Shown: positions 18,366 to 27,495 of the stretch, piece after piece
Position numbering within the stretch: position 1 is the first letter of the stretch
Layout of the letters: each line of letters starts with the position of its first letter
Assembly (NCBI GenBank): GCA_902765595.1
Contig: CACXAQ010000001.1
Coordinates: 183,475 to 247,474 of the forward strand
From: Oscillospiraceae bacterium
GTDB lineage: Bacteria > Bacillota > Clostridia > Oscillospirales > Oscillospiraceae
Length of the DNA stretch: 64,000 bases
Direction: 5' to 3'
Notes under the pieces: model-generated
Seen by the model: only the letters and a program-made list of their open reading frames with translations
Database searches by the model: none
Told to the model about the DNA's origin: nothing
Program-made: the position numbers and the translations under genes

Positions 18366-19250
18366 ATGGAAAAAAACAGCATAAAACGAATAGAAAAACG
18401 CAAGGATTTTCTGCGGAGCCTGTGCTTCCTTTCGCCGAGCCTGTTGGGCGTGGGTGTATTCTTCATCGTGCCCTTCGGCGTTGTGGTGTATTATTCCATG
18501 ATCGATGGGGTCGGCTCGCGGAACTTCGTTTTCCTGGATAATTTCATCAAGCTCTTTCATAACTATTCCTTCCTGGAAGCCGCCAAGAACACCCTGCACT
18601 TCTCCGTGCTGGCGGTGCCCCTGGCGGTGATCCTGGCCATGGTGCTGGCGCTGATGCTGGAGGCGCGGATCCCGTTCAAATCCCAGTTCCGGACCTTTTT
18701 TCTCAGCCCCATGATGGTGCCGGTGGCCTCGGTGGTGCTCATCTGGCAGGTGTTGTTTGACAACAACGGCACGGTCAACGAGTTTCTGATGCTCTTCGGC
18801 GCAGAGAGGATCGACTGGCTCCAGTCGGACTACGGCCTGTATGTGGTGGTCTTCCTCTTCCTGTGGAAGAACCTGGGCTACAATATGATCCTGTTCATGG
18901 CGGGCCTGGCCAACATCCCCAAGGAGCTGCTGGAGGTGGCGGATGTGGAGGGCGCCAGCGAGTGGTACAAGTTCTTCGCCATCAAGCTGCGTTACCTTTC
19001 CCCCACGGTGCTCTTTGTCACGATTCTCTCCCTCATCAATTCCTTCAAGGTCTTCCGGGAGATCTATCTGCTGACAGACGACTATCCGGCAACGCTCTAT
19101 ATGCTGCAGCACTTCATGAACAATACCTTCAAGAGCCTGGATTACCAGAAGCTTTCCGCCGCGGCCGTGGTCATGGCCCTGGTGATGGTGGTGCTGATCG
19201 CGCTGCTGTTCAAGGTGGAGGACTGGTTCGGAAAGGACGTGGAAGGATGA
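18366..19250 (+). CDS. Carbohydrate-type ABC transporter permease (MalF/UgpA family)
   Basis: 294 residues with six predicted membrane segments and the cytoplasmic EAA loop EVADVEGASEWYKFFAIKL, which contacts the ATPase. Fold and loop match the inner-membrane permeases of family-1 sugar importers. The ATG at 18366 is seven bases from AGG, a better distance than the ATG at 18360. It overlaps the next permease by 4 bases. No ATPase gene is present nearby; Firmicutes often use a shared MsmX-type ATPase encoded elsewhere. Lipoprotein A just upstream is the likely binding partner. Confidence 0.9.
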   Translation: MEKNSIKRIEKRKDFLRSLCFLSPSLLGVGVFFIVPFGVVVYYSMIDGVGSRNFVFLDNFIKLFHNYSFLEAAKNTLHFSVLAVPLAVILAMVLALMLEARIPFKSQFRTFFLSPMMVPVASVVLIWQVLFDNNGTVNEFLMLFGAERIDWLQSDYGLYVVVFLFLWKNLGYNMILFMAGLANIPKELLEVADVEGASEWYKFFAIKLRYLSPTVLFVTILSLINSFKVFREIYLLTDDYPATLYMLQHFMNNTFKSLDYQKLSAAAVVMALVMVVLIALLFKVEDWFGKDVEG

Positions 19251-20122
19251 AAAAGAAGCGCTATTTCGGCCGGTTCACGGTCTTCCTGCTTTGCGCGGTC
19301 TTCGCGGTGCTCTTCCTGCTGCCGACGGTGCTGACTTTTACCAACTCCTTCATGTCGGAGCAGGAGCTCAAATCCAACTACGGCGTTATTTTTGACAGCC
19401 TCCAGGGCGGCTACAGCTCGGAGAAGGTCAATTTGAAGTTCATCCCCGATAAAGTGACCTTCTCCCAATACATCACCGGCCTTTTCAAATCGCCGGATTA
19501 TCTGATCAAATTCTGGAACAGCGTGCTGCTGGTGCTGCCCATCGTGATTTTTCAGGTAGCCGTAGCCTCGGTGGCGGCTTACAGCTTCACCCGCTGGCGC
19601 GGGAGGATCCGCAGCGGCATTTTCTTCTTCTACGTGATCCTGATGCTCATGCCCTACCAGGTCACCCTGGTGCCGAACTTTTTGGTCAGCAAGTGGCTGG
19701 GCATCCTGAATACCCGCTGGGCCGTGATCCTGCCCGGCATCTTTGCCCCCTTCTCGGTCTTTCTGCTGACCAAATTCATGCGCCGCATCCCCTATTCACT
19801 GATCGAGTCGGCCAAGGTGGACGGCGCAGGCGAATGGCAGATTTTTACCCGGATCTGCCTGCCCCAATGCCGCTCGGCGCTCTACTCCATCGCGATTCTG
19901 GTGTTCATCGACTACTGGAACATGGTGGAGCAGCCCCTGATCCTGCTGCAGGATGCGGATTCCCAGCCGCTGAGCGTGTTTCTGTCCTCCATCAACAGTG
20001 GGGAGATCGGTCTTGCCTTCGCCATGGCAACGATCTATATGATCCCGCCGCTGCTGCTGTTCCTCCACGGGGAGGAATATTTGGTGGAAGGCATCGCTAA
20101 TTCCGGCAGCGTAAAAGGATAA
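19247..20122 (+). CDS. Carbohydrate-type ABC transporter permease (MalG/UgpE family)
   Basis: 291 residues with six membrane segments and the EAA loop ESAKVDGAGEWQIFTRICL near residues 185-203. It has a larger extracellular insert (about 37-75, including GVIFDSLQGGYSSEKVNLKF) before the second segment, typical of the second subunit in this family. ATG at 19247 within the ATGA overlap with the first permease; upstream in-frame starts lie inside the other gene. Forms the heterodimeric channel with the preceding gene product. Confidence 0.9.
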   Translation: MKKKRYFGRFTVFLLCAVFAVLFLLPTVLTFTNSFMSEQELKSNYGVIFDSLQGGYSSEKVNLKFIPDKVTFSQYITGLFKSPDYLIKFWNSVLLVLPIVIFQVAVASVAAYSFTRWRGRIRSGIFFFYVILMLMPYQVTLVPNFLVSKWLGILNTRWAVILPGIFAPFSVFLLTKFMRRIPYSLIESAKVDGAGEWQIFTRICLPQCRSALYSIAILVFIDYWNMVEQPLILLQDADSQPLSVFLSSINSGEIGLAFAMATIYMIPPLLLFLHGEEYLVEGIANSGSVKG

Positions 20123-20189
20123 AATAAACGGGATACTGTCGATTGCGTTTTCGGCGACATGAGGGAACTGAAAACGGGAGGTTAACGAT

Positions 20190-21869
20190 ATGGAAATGAA
20201 ACCGAAAAAAAGAGAATGGGTCAAAAACGCAGCCATCATCCTGCTGGCGGTGCTGCTGGTGCTGACCTTCTTCTCCAATACGATCATGAACCGGACCCTG
20301 CCGGAGGTATCTACCCAGTATGTGACCGACGGCAAAATCAATGCCAAGGTCCGCGGTACCGGTACCGTGACCGCCAACGGCAACCACCAGGTAAAGGCCG
20401 GGCAGACCCGGGAGATCCGGTCGGTCATGGTCAAGGCAGGCCAGAAGGTGGAGACCGGAGATGTGCTCTTCATCCTCGGCAGCGGCGAGAGCTCCGAGAT
20501 CGATCAGGCAGAGGAGCAGCTCCGGCAGCTCCAGCTGAACTATCAGCGCACCGCGCTGAGCGGAACGAGCTACAATTACGACGCAGATCAGCGCAAGGTC
20601 GACGCGGCGCAGAGAGAGTATCTGGATGCGGTCGACAGATTAGAAAAATTACAGGATCCGAAGAATGAAAGCTCAGAGAGCCTGAAAGAGCTTCGCAAGC
20701 AGCTGGAGCAGGCAACCACGGAGCGGGACGGCTTCCAGGCTGCCTATGACGCGAAGCTGACCGAGGCCTCAGAGGCCCTTTCCGCAGCCGAGTCCGAGCG
20801 GCTGACGGCCGAACAGGATGTGCTGTTGGCCGAGGGCTGGCTCGGCGAGCTGTCCGGGGAACAGCAGAGCAGGATCGACAACCCCAGCATCCGCCTGGAG
20901 GAGCTGGAGAACGACGCTGAGATGGACGAAGGCACCAAGGCGGGGCTGATCGAGCGCTGGACTGTCCTCAAGGAGAAAACAGACGCGGTAGGCGCCTCGA
21001 AGGCCGCGCTGGGCGCCGTCTCCTCCCAGCAGCTGGACGAGGCCCAGCGGAAGGTGGATGAGATCCAGGCCGCCATTGACCAGAAGAACGATTCTCCCGC
21101 CTATCAAGAGGCCAAATTGGCTGTGGAGACCGCGGAGGCCAACTATCTTGATCTGTATGATGCTTTGGAACAGCGCAAGGCCGCGGATGCCAGAGCCAGC
21201 GCTTCGCTTGGCGTTGAGCTGGCGGACCTGAACCGGCAGATCGAGGAACAGCGTGCCAAGCTGGAGGAGCTTTCCGGCGGAGAAGAGAATCAGATCCTGG
21301 CAAACGTCTCCGGCACCATTCAGTCCATTGAGTGCACCGCCGGCGATACCGTGCCGAAGGACGGCGTCCTCTGTGTCATCGAAGTGCCGGACATGGGTTA
21401 TACCCTCAGCTTTTCCGTGACCAACCAGCAGGCTTCCCGCCTGAAGCTGGGCGACACCGGCACCATCTCCAACTACTACTGGGGCAGCCAGATCACCGCG
21501 ACCCTGGAGAGCATCCGCGTGGATCCGAAGAACCCCCAGACCAATAAGGTCCTGACCTTTGACGTGACCGGCGATGTGAACGCGGGTGCGGAACTGACGA
21601 TCTCCGTGGGGCAGAGCAGCGCCAACTATGACATCATTGTGCCCAAAAGCGCCATCCACAGCGAGGCCACCGGAAGCTTTGTGTATAAGATCGAGGCGCG
21701 CAACTCCCCCCTCGGCAACCGCTATGTGGCCCGTCGGGTCACGGTGGAGGTCCTGGCAGAGGACGACAACAACGCCGCCGTATCCGGCGATCTGGGCTGG
21801 GGCGATTATGTGATCGTCACCAGCAACGCCCCGCTGAAGAACGGCGATCTGGTCCGTCTGGCCGATTGA
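20190..21869 (+). CDS. HlyD/RND-type membrane-fusion (efflux adaptor) protein
   Basis: 559 residues: an N-terminal membrane anchor at about 13-31, a lipoyl-like half (VKAGQTREIRSVMVKAGQKV), a long coiled-coil region from about 95 to 360 interrupted near LRKQLEQATTERD, the second lipoyl half (ANVSGTIQSIECTAGDTV) and beta-barrel domains to the end. The order is that of periplasmic adaptors; in Gram-positive bacteria such proteins pair with MacB-like permeases. The ATG at 20190 follows GGGAGGT. It is 67 bases after the permeases and 7 bases before the MacB-like gene. An ATPase for an efflux complex is missing nearby. Confidence 0.88.
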   Translation: MEMKPKKREWVKNAAIILLAVLLVLTFFSNTIMNRTLPEVSTQYVTDGKINAKVRGTGTVTANGNHQVKAGQTREIRSVMVKAGQKVETGDVLFILGSGESSEIDQAEEQLRQLQLNYQRTALSGTSYNYDADQRKVDAAQREYLDAVDRLEKLQDPKNESSESLKELRKQLEQATTERDGFQAAYDAKLTEASEALSAAESERLTAEQDVLLAEGWLGELSGEQQSRIDNPSIRLEELENDAEMDEGTKAGLIERWTVLKEKTDAVGASKAALGAVSSQQLDEAQRKVDEIQAAIDQKNDSPAYQEAKLAVETAEANYLDLYDALEQRKAADARASASLGVELADLNRQIEEQRAKLEELSGGEENQILANVSGTIQSIECTAGDTVPKDGVLCVIEVPDMGYTLSFSVTNQQASRLKLGDTGTISNYYWGSQITATLESIRVDPKNPQTNKVLTFDVTGDVNAGAELTISVGQSSANYDIIVPKSAIHSEATGSFVYKIEARNSPLGNRYVARRVTVEVLAEDDNNAAVSGDLGWGDYVIVTSNAPLKNGDLVRLAD

Positions 21870-21876
21870 TGCCCTT

Positions 21877-22956
21877 ATGAAGAAACTGAGCAAGAAAAAA
21901 AGAATCCTGCTGGCGGCCCTGTGCGGGCTGCTGATCCTGGCATCCCTCGTGTGCTTCGGCCTGACAGCTTACCTGTCCCGTCTGCTTCCCTCGCAGTATG
22001 AGGCGGAGCGATGGCAGGGGGAAGGGGAGACCGCCTTTGCCCAGGTCAGCTGCTTCCTGCCGGTTGACAGCAAGATCGACCTGAACAAGATCTATCAGTT
22101 CCGCTACGCCATCCTGGACAAGCTCCATGAGGCGGGCTTCGAGGCGGACACCGATACGCTCTTGTTCCGGGACGCCTGGAGCACCACGGACAAGGTCTCG
22201 GTTTCCAGCGCCCTGGGGAAGGGCGAGGCCAGTGCTGTCGCCGTGGGCGGGCATTTCTTCGATTTTCATCCTCTCCGGCTGCTGAACGGCTCCTACATTT
22301 CAGAGGACGACCTGATGCAGGATCGGGTACTTCTGGACGAAGATCTTGCCTGGCTGCTATTTGGCGGCAGGGACCTGCAGGGCATGGAAATGCGCATCAA
22401 CGGCGTCCCCTTTGTGGTGGCCGGCGTTGTGGAACGGGAGCAGGACTTTGCCAGCCGGAAGGCCTACACCTCCGGGATGGGCCTGTTCATGTCCTATGAC
22501 GCCTATGTGCTCCTGAAAGAGAACGAGGGCGCCTCCTGCTACGAGCTGTGCATGGCGGAGCCGGTCAAGGACTTCGTGAAAAACTTCGTGAAGGAGAAAT
22601 TCCCCATCGGCCAGGGAGAGATCCTGGAAAACAGCAGCCGCTTTTCCGCCCCGCGGCTTGTGGGGCTGGTGGGCAGCTTCGGCAGCCGTTCCATGCAGAC
22701 GACCGGGGTCCTGTATCCCTATTGGGAAAACGCGGCCCGCTGTGTGGAGGACTGGTGCTCCATGCTGCTGTTCCTTGGGCTGCTGTTCATCCTCTTCCCG
22801 CTGGTTCTTGGAATCGTGATCCTGGTCCGCTGGCTCAAGCGGGGCAAGGAAAAGCTGGAGGAGGACCTGCTTCCCGCGCTTCGGGACAAGGCGGAGGAAA
22901 AGGTGGAAAGCATCCAGCGCAAGCGCTGGGAAAAGAAGCACAAGGAATCCAGATGA
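21877..22956 (+). CDS. MacB-like periplasmic-core membrane protein, only two membrane segments
   Basis: 359 residues. One membrane segment at about 9-32, an extracellular region to about 285 that resembles the MacB core domain (LLNGSYISEDDLMQDRVLLDEDLAW, quoted in part, then INGVPFVVAGVVERE), and a second segment at about 290-317, ending in a basic coiled tail. FtsX/MacB permeases normally have four segments; the last pair is absent, and there is no ATPase. It therefore may be a scaffold or sensor partner of the adaptor rather than a full permease. Family match is moderate. Confidence 0.65.
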   Translation: MKKLSKKKRILLAALCGLLILASLVCFGLTAYLSRLLPSQYEAERWQGEGETAFAQVSCFLPVDSKIDLNKIYQFRYAILDKLHEAGFEADTDTLLFRDAWSTTDKVSVSSALGKGEASAVAVGGHFFDFHPLRLLNGSYISEDDLMQDRVLLDEDLAWLLFGGRDLQGMEMRINGVPFVVAGVVEREQDFASRKAYTSGMGLFMSYDAYVLLKENEGASCYELCMAEPVKDFVKNFVKEKFPIGQGEILENSSRFSAPRLVGLVGSFGSRSMQTTGVLYPYWENAARCVEDWCSMLLFLGLLFILFPLVLGIVILVRWLKRGKEKLEEDLLPALRDKAEEKVESIQRKRWEKKHKESR

Positions 22957-22959
22957 ATA

Positions 22960-22996
22960 AAAAACTGCCTCCGGTAAAACCGGAGGCAGTTTTTAT
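22960..22996. terminator. Bidirectional terminator
   Basis: Perfect 16-bp stem (22960-22975 with 22979-22994), AAA loop, A/T runs at both ends, between convergent genes. Confidence 0.95.
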
Positions 22997-23008
22997 GTCA
23001 GGGATTCG

Positions 23009-24085
23009 TCACTTGAGCGTGACCTGGATGTGGACCGGGTTGTGGTCGGAATTGGCAAAATCCAGATCGCCCAGGTTCTCCACCAGCACCAGCTCCACGT
23101 TGGGGCTGATGATAAAGCCATCGATCACGTAGTACTGGGTATTCTTCACATCCTCGGGATCGTAAGGCTGATTGAGCAGACGGCAGGTGGGCGCGTCCAG
23201 GGAGTAGACAAACTGCCAGCCCTCCCCAGCGGGGAGCATGCTCTGGTCCAGGACACCCGGCTCCCAGAGCTCCGGAAGGGCGTTGGGATAGACCTCCAGG
23301 CTGCCGGGGAAGACCTGGTTGAAGTCGCCGCCGGCGATCACGTAATTGCCTTTTTCGTATTCGGTCTGGATGAAGCGCTTCAACTGCTCGGTCTGGGCGA
23401 TCTTGCCCTCGCCGCTGTCATAAGCCTCCAGATGCAGGTTCACCAGCACCAGCTGCTTGTCGCTGCCCTCAATGGGCAGATAGCTCACCAGCAGGCAGCG
23501 CTTCAGGTTCGCGATGCGCAGCGGCCAGGAGAAGGGGCAGGGGAGAGAGATGCGCTCGGCAGAGTCCACGCTGTAGTCGGACACGGTGAGAAGACCGCTG
23601 TTGACCTTGCCGATGGGGTCGGTCACGTATTTCACAGGGTTGGGGACGAAGGGGCAGGAGAAGTTGAGCGCGTGGAAGCTGTCGCCCCAGGCAAGAGACT
23701 CTGCCTCGTTGATTCCGTAGGTGCGGGCGGAATTGGTATCCACCTCCTGCAGAAGGACAAAATCGTAACCACGGTCCCGCGTTTCCGCGTCAATACAGGA
23801 CAGGTACTGTTTTACGGTGGCCTCGTCTGCGGAACGGACATCCTCGCCGCCGTCCATGATAAAGTCCGATTCGGCACCGAGTCCGGCGTAGCCGATGTTC
23901 CAGCTGAGCAGATCCAGCGTGGCACCCTCGGCCAGAACCTGTTGCGCCTCGCTGCGCAGAGGCTTCAATGCTTCAACAGGGGCCGGCATATACTCGGTCA
24001 GCGTCAGCCAGCCCAGGAGCCCGCCGACGGCAAGCACCAGGATCAGGATAATGGTGAGCAAGAGTTTTCGGATCAATTTCATCAT
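23009..24085 (-). CDS. Membrane-anchored endonuclease/exonuclease/phosphatase-fold protein
   Basis: 358 residues with an N-terminal membrane anchor (about 6-28). The catalytic pattern of the EEP superfamily is present: LLSWNIGYAG, LLQEVD, VNLHLEAY, GGDFNQ and the terminal SDHNPVHI. Mg-dependent phosphodiesterase or phosphatase chemistry on the outside of the membrane is expected; DNase, sphingomyelinase or inositol-phosphatase activities all occur in this fold and cannot be separated here. Start at 24085 or 24082 (two adjacent ATGs) after GGAGG; an upstream ATG at 24151 lacks a site. Confidence 0.85.
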   Translation of the reverse strand: MMKLIRKLLLTIILILVLAVGGLLGWLTLTEYMPAPVEALKPLRSEAQQVLAEGATLDLLSWNIGYAGLGAESDFIMDGGEDVRSADEATVKQYLSCIDAETRDRGYDFVLLQEVDTNSARTYGINEAESLAWGDSFHALNFSCPFVPNPVKYVTDPIGKVNSGLLTVSDYSVDSAERISLPCPFSWPLRIANLKRCLLVSYLPIEGSDKQLVLVNLHLEAYDSGEGKIAQTEQLKRFIQTEYEKGNYVIAGGDFNQVFPGSLEVYPNALPELWEPGVLDQSMLPAGEGWQFVYSLDAPTCRLLNQPYDPEDVKNTQYYVIDGFIISPNVELVLVENLGDLDFANSDHNPVHIQVTLK

Positions 24086-24180
24086 GCATTCCTCCAAGCA
24101 GTATCCCAGGTTCAAAGGGATTCGTTTTTGGTTAAACTCTTTTCGGGTCAAACACAGGAGCCAAGGGGAAAGGCTCGCGC

Positions 24181-24972
24181 TTACTTGGCGTAGATCAGGC
24201 CGACGATCCAGTTGGATAGCCGGCGGGGGAGAAGCTTGGCCAGGACGGCTGCGCCTTTATAGGCGGCCCCCAGGGCCACCAGCGGCTTGCTGCGGGTCTT
24301 AAGCGCCATTTTGGCCACGTATGCCCCGGCATATGCGGGGGACATGCCGCCGCGCTCGTCCTTTTCCATGACGGCCACGGAGCGCTCGATCCGCCCGGCG
24401 TATACGTCGTCCCCGGCAGAGGACTTCTTGCGCGCGTCGGTAAAGCCGGAGGCAATGTCGCCCGGCATGACCGCGCAGACGGTGATACCGAAAGGACGCA
24501 CCTCGTTCTGCAGCGCCAGCACGTATGCGTTGATGGCTGCCTTGCTGACGGAATACCAGAGCTGGAAGGGGATGGGCAGGATGCCGGCGATGGAGCTCAT
24601 GCACAGGATGCGGCCGCTGCCCTGGCTGCGCATGGCGGGCAGGACCGCCTTGGTGACATTGTCCATGCCGTAGAGGTTCAGCTCCAACTGGGCGTGGGCG
24701 TCCTTGGTATCCGTCGTCTCTGCCGCGCCGGAGATGCCGAAGCCGGCGTTGTTGACCAGAATGTCGATCCGCCCCTCCCGCCGCAGGACCTCTTCCACGG
24801 CGGCCTTCACCTGGGCTTCATCGGTCATGTCGGCGGTCAGGTGGATGATCCCCTCCGCGGGCTTTTCCCTGCGGGAGAATTCATATACGGTGCAGCCGGC
24901 TTTTTTCAGCTCCGCCGCCGTGCAGCGCCCGATTCCGCCGCTTCCTCCGGTCACGATCGCAACTCTTTTCAT
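24181..24972 (-). CDS. Short-chain dehydrogenase/reductase
   Basis: 263 residues of the classical SDR fold. The NAD(P)-binding TGGSGGIG is at 8-15, NNAG at 74-77, catalytic Ser near 126-127 and YSVSK with Tyr140 and Lys144. FSRREKP after beta-2 has arginines and no acidic residue at the usual position, which favours NADPH. The substrate is not evident; the closest overall pattern is the ketoreductase or YqjQ-like group. It lies 95 bases downstream of nothing obvious and upstream of the EEP gene, possibly co-transcribed with it. Confidence 0.9.
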   Translation of the reverse strand: MKRVAIVTGGSGGIGRCTAAELKKAGCTVYEFSRREKPAEGIIHLTADMTDEAQVKAAVEEVLRREGRIDILVNNAGFGISGAAETTDTKDAHAQLELNLYGMDNVTKAVLPAMRSQGSGRILCMSSIAGILPIPFQLWYSVSKAAINAYVLALQNEVRPFGITVCAVMPGDIASGFTDARKKSSAGDDVYAGRIERSVAVMEKDERGGMSPAYAGAYVAKMALKTRSKPLVALGAAYKGAAVLAKLLPRRLSNWIVGLIYAK

Positions 24973-25055
24973 AGAGACCTCCTGAATGAGAAAATGGATG
25001 GACCCGCTCTATGACCTCATTTTACAGCACGGAATAATCGGAGTCAACCGAAAAA

Positions 25056-25071
25056 CTTAAGGAATCTTAAC
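25056..25071 (+). promoter_or_regulatory. CTTAAG direct repeat upstream of the COG2426 gene
   Basis: CTTAAG at 25056 and CTTAAC at 25066, period 10, the second starting 16 bases before the -35. It has the same arrangement as the repeats at 15672, 18251 and 31317. Confidence 0.55.
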
Positions 25072-25081
25072 TTTCGAGACA

Positions 25082-25110
25082 TTGCGGAATGGCCGGTTCC
25101 ATGTTATAAT
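25082..25110 (+). promoter_or_regulatory. Promoter of the COG2426 gene
   Basis: TTGCGG at 25082-25087, 17-base spacer, TATAAT at 25105-25110. Confidence 0.75.
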
Positions 25111-25139
25111 TTCCATATATTTCTTCGTAGGAGTCTGAA

Positions 25140-25619
25140 ATGATCGCCTGGCTGACCGGTACGACCCTGGGAAAAATCATATCGACCTTTTTTATCTCCA
25201 TGGTCCCTGTGGTGGAGCTTCGCCTTGGGCTGCCCTATGGACTTGGCCTCGGCCTGCCCTACGGCGCCGCCTTGGGCGCTTCTGTTCTGGGGAACATGAT
25301 CCCGGTGCCGTTCATCATCATCTTCATCCGCCGGATCTTTGCCTGGCTCAGGACCCACTGGAACCGGCTGGACGGGCTGATCACCCGGCTGGAGAAACGG
25401 GCCGAGGGAAAGGGTGAGGTCGTAGAGAAGTACGGCAGCTGGGGCCTCCTGATCCTGGTAGCCATTCCGCTTCCCGGCACGGGCGCCTGGACGGGCGCTC
25501 TGGTCGCGGCGCTGCTGCATCTGAAGCTGAAACGGGCGGTGCCGGTGATTTTTGCGGGCGTTTGCATCGCGGCGGCGATCATGACCATTCTGTTTTTTGC
25601 CTATAAAAGGTTTATTTGA
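25140..25619 (+). CDS. Small multidrug-export family membrane protein (COG2426)
   Basis: 159 residues with four hydrophobic segments. The early motif STFFISMVPVVELRLGLPYG and the later IPLPGTGAWTGAL are the hallmarks of the COG2426 (Sm_multidrug_ex) family, distantly related to DedA/VTT re-entrant-loop proteins. Despite the name, transport function is poorly established. A GGAGTCT site precedes the ATG. Its promoter carries the CTTAAG repeat shared with the two-component systems in this window, so it may belong to an envelope-stress regulon. Confidence 0.88.
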   Translation: MIAWLTGTTLGKIISTFFISMVPVVELRLGLPYGLGLGLPYGAALGASVLGNMIPVPFIIIFIRRIFAWLRTHWNRLDGLITRLEKRAEGKGEVVEKYGSWGLLILVAIPLPGTGAWTGALVAALLHLKLKRAVPVIFAGVCIAAAIMTILFFAYKRFI

Positions 25620-25620
25620 T

Positions 25621-25683
25621 AAAAAGAAGCTCTCCGCACACGGATTGGAACCGGATCGTGTGGACAGCTTCTTTTTTCTTTTT
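25621..25683 (+). terminator. Terminator after the COG2426 gene
   Basis: AAAAAGAAGCT at 25621 pairs with AGCTTCTTTTT near 25666, with an inner GCACACG/CGTGTG stem, followed by a T-rich tail. Confidence 0.85.
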
Positions 25684-25730
25684 GCTTTTTGAAAAGAAAT
25701 ATGGGTGTTCGTGAAACCTTTTGAGGGACT

Positions 25731-25754
25731 CATCCGTTATCATGATATCGGATG
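25731..25754. promoter_or_regulatory. 24-base near-perfect palindrome upstream of the transglutaminase lipoprotein
   Basis: CATCCG and CGGATG flank the core TATCATGATA with one mismatched pair. It sits about 80 bases before the start of the gene at 25837 and could be a repressor operator. Confidence 0.4.
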
Positions 25755-25836
25755 GCGAAATCAATCAAGCATTCGACCGATTCTCAAAATCATTCGCCCG
25801 ATGCGCTGTTTTCAGAAGAGAGAGGAGGAACAACCA

Positions 25837-27426
25837 ATGAGGCGCTTCTTTACGCAGATCTTTGCGCTGGCTCTCCTGGTAAGCCTGCTGGCGGGATGCG
25901 GCAGGATACCGGAGGAACAGGTGGATGCAGTTTCCCCGCAGCCCCAGGTCCCGGAGCCCGCGGCCGCGACGGAAGCCGCTGCAAGCACCGCTGACCCGTC
26001 GGAGGAAGTCCAACCCGCCGACGAAGCGGAGCAGCCGACGATCACCTGGGCGACCACCTTTCGGGGTGAGAGCGTCCCGGAGGGTGTCCTGACGGAGGAC
26101 AGCGTCGCCTTTTTGCACAGGAGCAGCGATGGGACCGCGCGCGTGTTCAACGTCCCCAAGGAGGAGCTCTATGCGCAGCAGCCGGAGCGTCTGCCACGCA
26201 CGCGCTTTTTCGAGCAATACATGCCTCCGGAGCTGATCGACGAGCTGCTGCCCGTCCTTGACTACGCGGTGGCAAATGGCTGCAGCCGCCTCTGCATCCC
26301 GGCCACCTCTGTCAGCTACAGCATGATCAAGAAAACCAGCCGGTATTTGTCTTACACCTATGACATCAACAACGAGAGCAGGATCGACGCCCTCCCCATC
26401 AAGAGCTTTCCGCGGGAAGATGGGACGCTGAGCTATCTGCTGATCACCATCCATGGCCTGGAAACGGGAAACAACAGCGAACGATACCCGGAGGGCCTCG
26501 CCGCGGCGCAGGCCATCGTGGACGCCATGCCGGACGGCCTGGACGAGAAGGGGAAGATGCTGTATTTATACCAGTATCTGACCGATAACGTCCGATATGA
26601 CGAGGACAACTACTATGGATATTACGGAGAGTCGGACTGGTGCCTGCTCTATGACGCGCTCGTCCTTCACAACACGGTCTGCACCGGCTATTCCGAAGCC
26701 CTTTATGTCCTCTGCAATTTAGCCGGCATCGAATGTTTCATCGTGAGTGGGGAGGTCGGCGAACTCCTCTCGGTCGGCCTGCACGCGTGGAATGTGGCCC
26801 GGATCGACGGAACCTACTATGAGTTTGACGCCACCTGGGACGAGGGAATGCCCCCGGCAGATTATCTGTATTTCGGCATGTCTACCGCGTACAGCGATGA
26901 ATACCACACCAGACTGATGCGGAGCTTCGACAAGGGATTCTGTCCGCCCTGCCCGGACGATCTGCTTCCCCCGGCCTTCCCTCTGCCCTCCGAAGACGAT
27001 CCGACCTACCCGATCTTCTGGTACTACCGGCTATGCAATGCGAGAGACGCCGCGCCGGAGAGGATGCTGGAGTATTTCGGATATGAGAAGGACAGGATAA
27101 ACGCCGTGGAAATAAAGGACGGCTGGTTCACCACGGGGATCTCGATGGCGGAGTTCTTTGTAAGGCTCGGCTATATGATGACGCCGGAGCAAATGGAAGC
27201 TTTCACTGCCGTCAACCTGCAATTTGACGTGGACGACAGACTGATGTTTCATGTCCCGGAAACTGTGCCGACCCTGCTGCGCCTGGTGGGCGCGGAGAAG
27301 AATGAGGATGGGAGCTATACGGCGTCGCTCCTGGAGATGGCGCCCGATGGCAGCTTTGTTCCCCGAGAGCAGCGGATCACGTTGAAGTCGATCTTTGGCG
27401 GCTGGTTTATTGACCGTGTGGAATAA
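25837..27426 (+). CDS. Transglutaminase-like lipoprotein
   Basis: 529 residues. The signal peptide ends in lipobox LLAGC (Cys20), so the protein is membrane-anchored outside the cell. A low-complexity linker rich in Pro, Ala and Glu follows. The transglutaminase-like (papain-fold) core has the triad Cys282 in VCTGYSEAL, His316 in LHAWNVARI and Asp331 in EFDATWDE. Such bacterial domains act as peptidases or cross-linkers. A C-terminal region of about 170 residues is unassigned. AGGAGG precedes the ATG at 25837; an upstream in-frame start at 25705 is rejected because it lacks a ribosome site and would bury the signal peptide. Confidence 0.88.
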   Translation: MRRFFTQIFALALLVSLLAGCGRIPEEQVDAVSPQPQVPEPAAATEAAASTADPSEEVQPADEAEQPTITWATTFRGESVPEGVLTEDSVAFLHRSSDGTARVFNVPKEELYAQQPERLPRTRFFEQYMPPELIDELLPVLDYAVANGCSRLCIPATSVSYSMIKKTSRYLSYTYDINNESRIDALPIKSFPREDGTLSYLLITIHGLETGNNSERYPEGLAAAQAIVDAMPDGLDEKGKMLYLYQYLTDNVRYDEDNYYGYYGESDWCLLYDALVLHNTVCTGYSEALYVLCNLAGIECFIVSGEVGELLSVGLHAWNVARIDGTYYEFDATWDEGMPPADYLYFGMSTAYSDEYHTRLMRSFDKGFCPPCPDDLLPPAFPLPSEDDPTYPIFWYYRLCNARDAAPERMLEYFGYEKDRINAVEIKDGWFTTGISMAEFFVRLGYMMTPEQMEAFTAVNLQFDVDDRLMFHVPETVPTLLRLVGAEKNEDGSYTASLLEMAPDGSFVPREQRITLKSIFGGWFIDRVE

Positions 27427-27459
27427 ACCGAAACGCTTCTAACCGGATCGCACATAGAA

Positions 27460-27495
27460 AAGGAGCTGTTCAAAACCTTTGAACAGCTCCTTCGT
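27460..27495. terminator. Bidirectional terminator
   Basis: Perfect 15-bp stem (27460-27474 with 27478-27492) between the convergent transglutaminase and tadA genes. Confidence 0.9.

Noticed and set aside
18863-19246. Extended start for the second permease
   Set aside because: Lies inside the first permease in a different frame; the MalG-type N-terminus begins at 19247.
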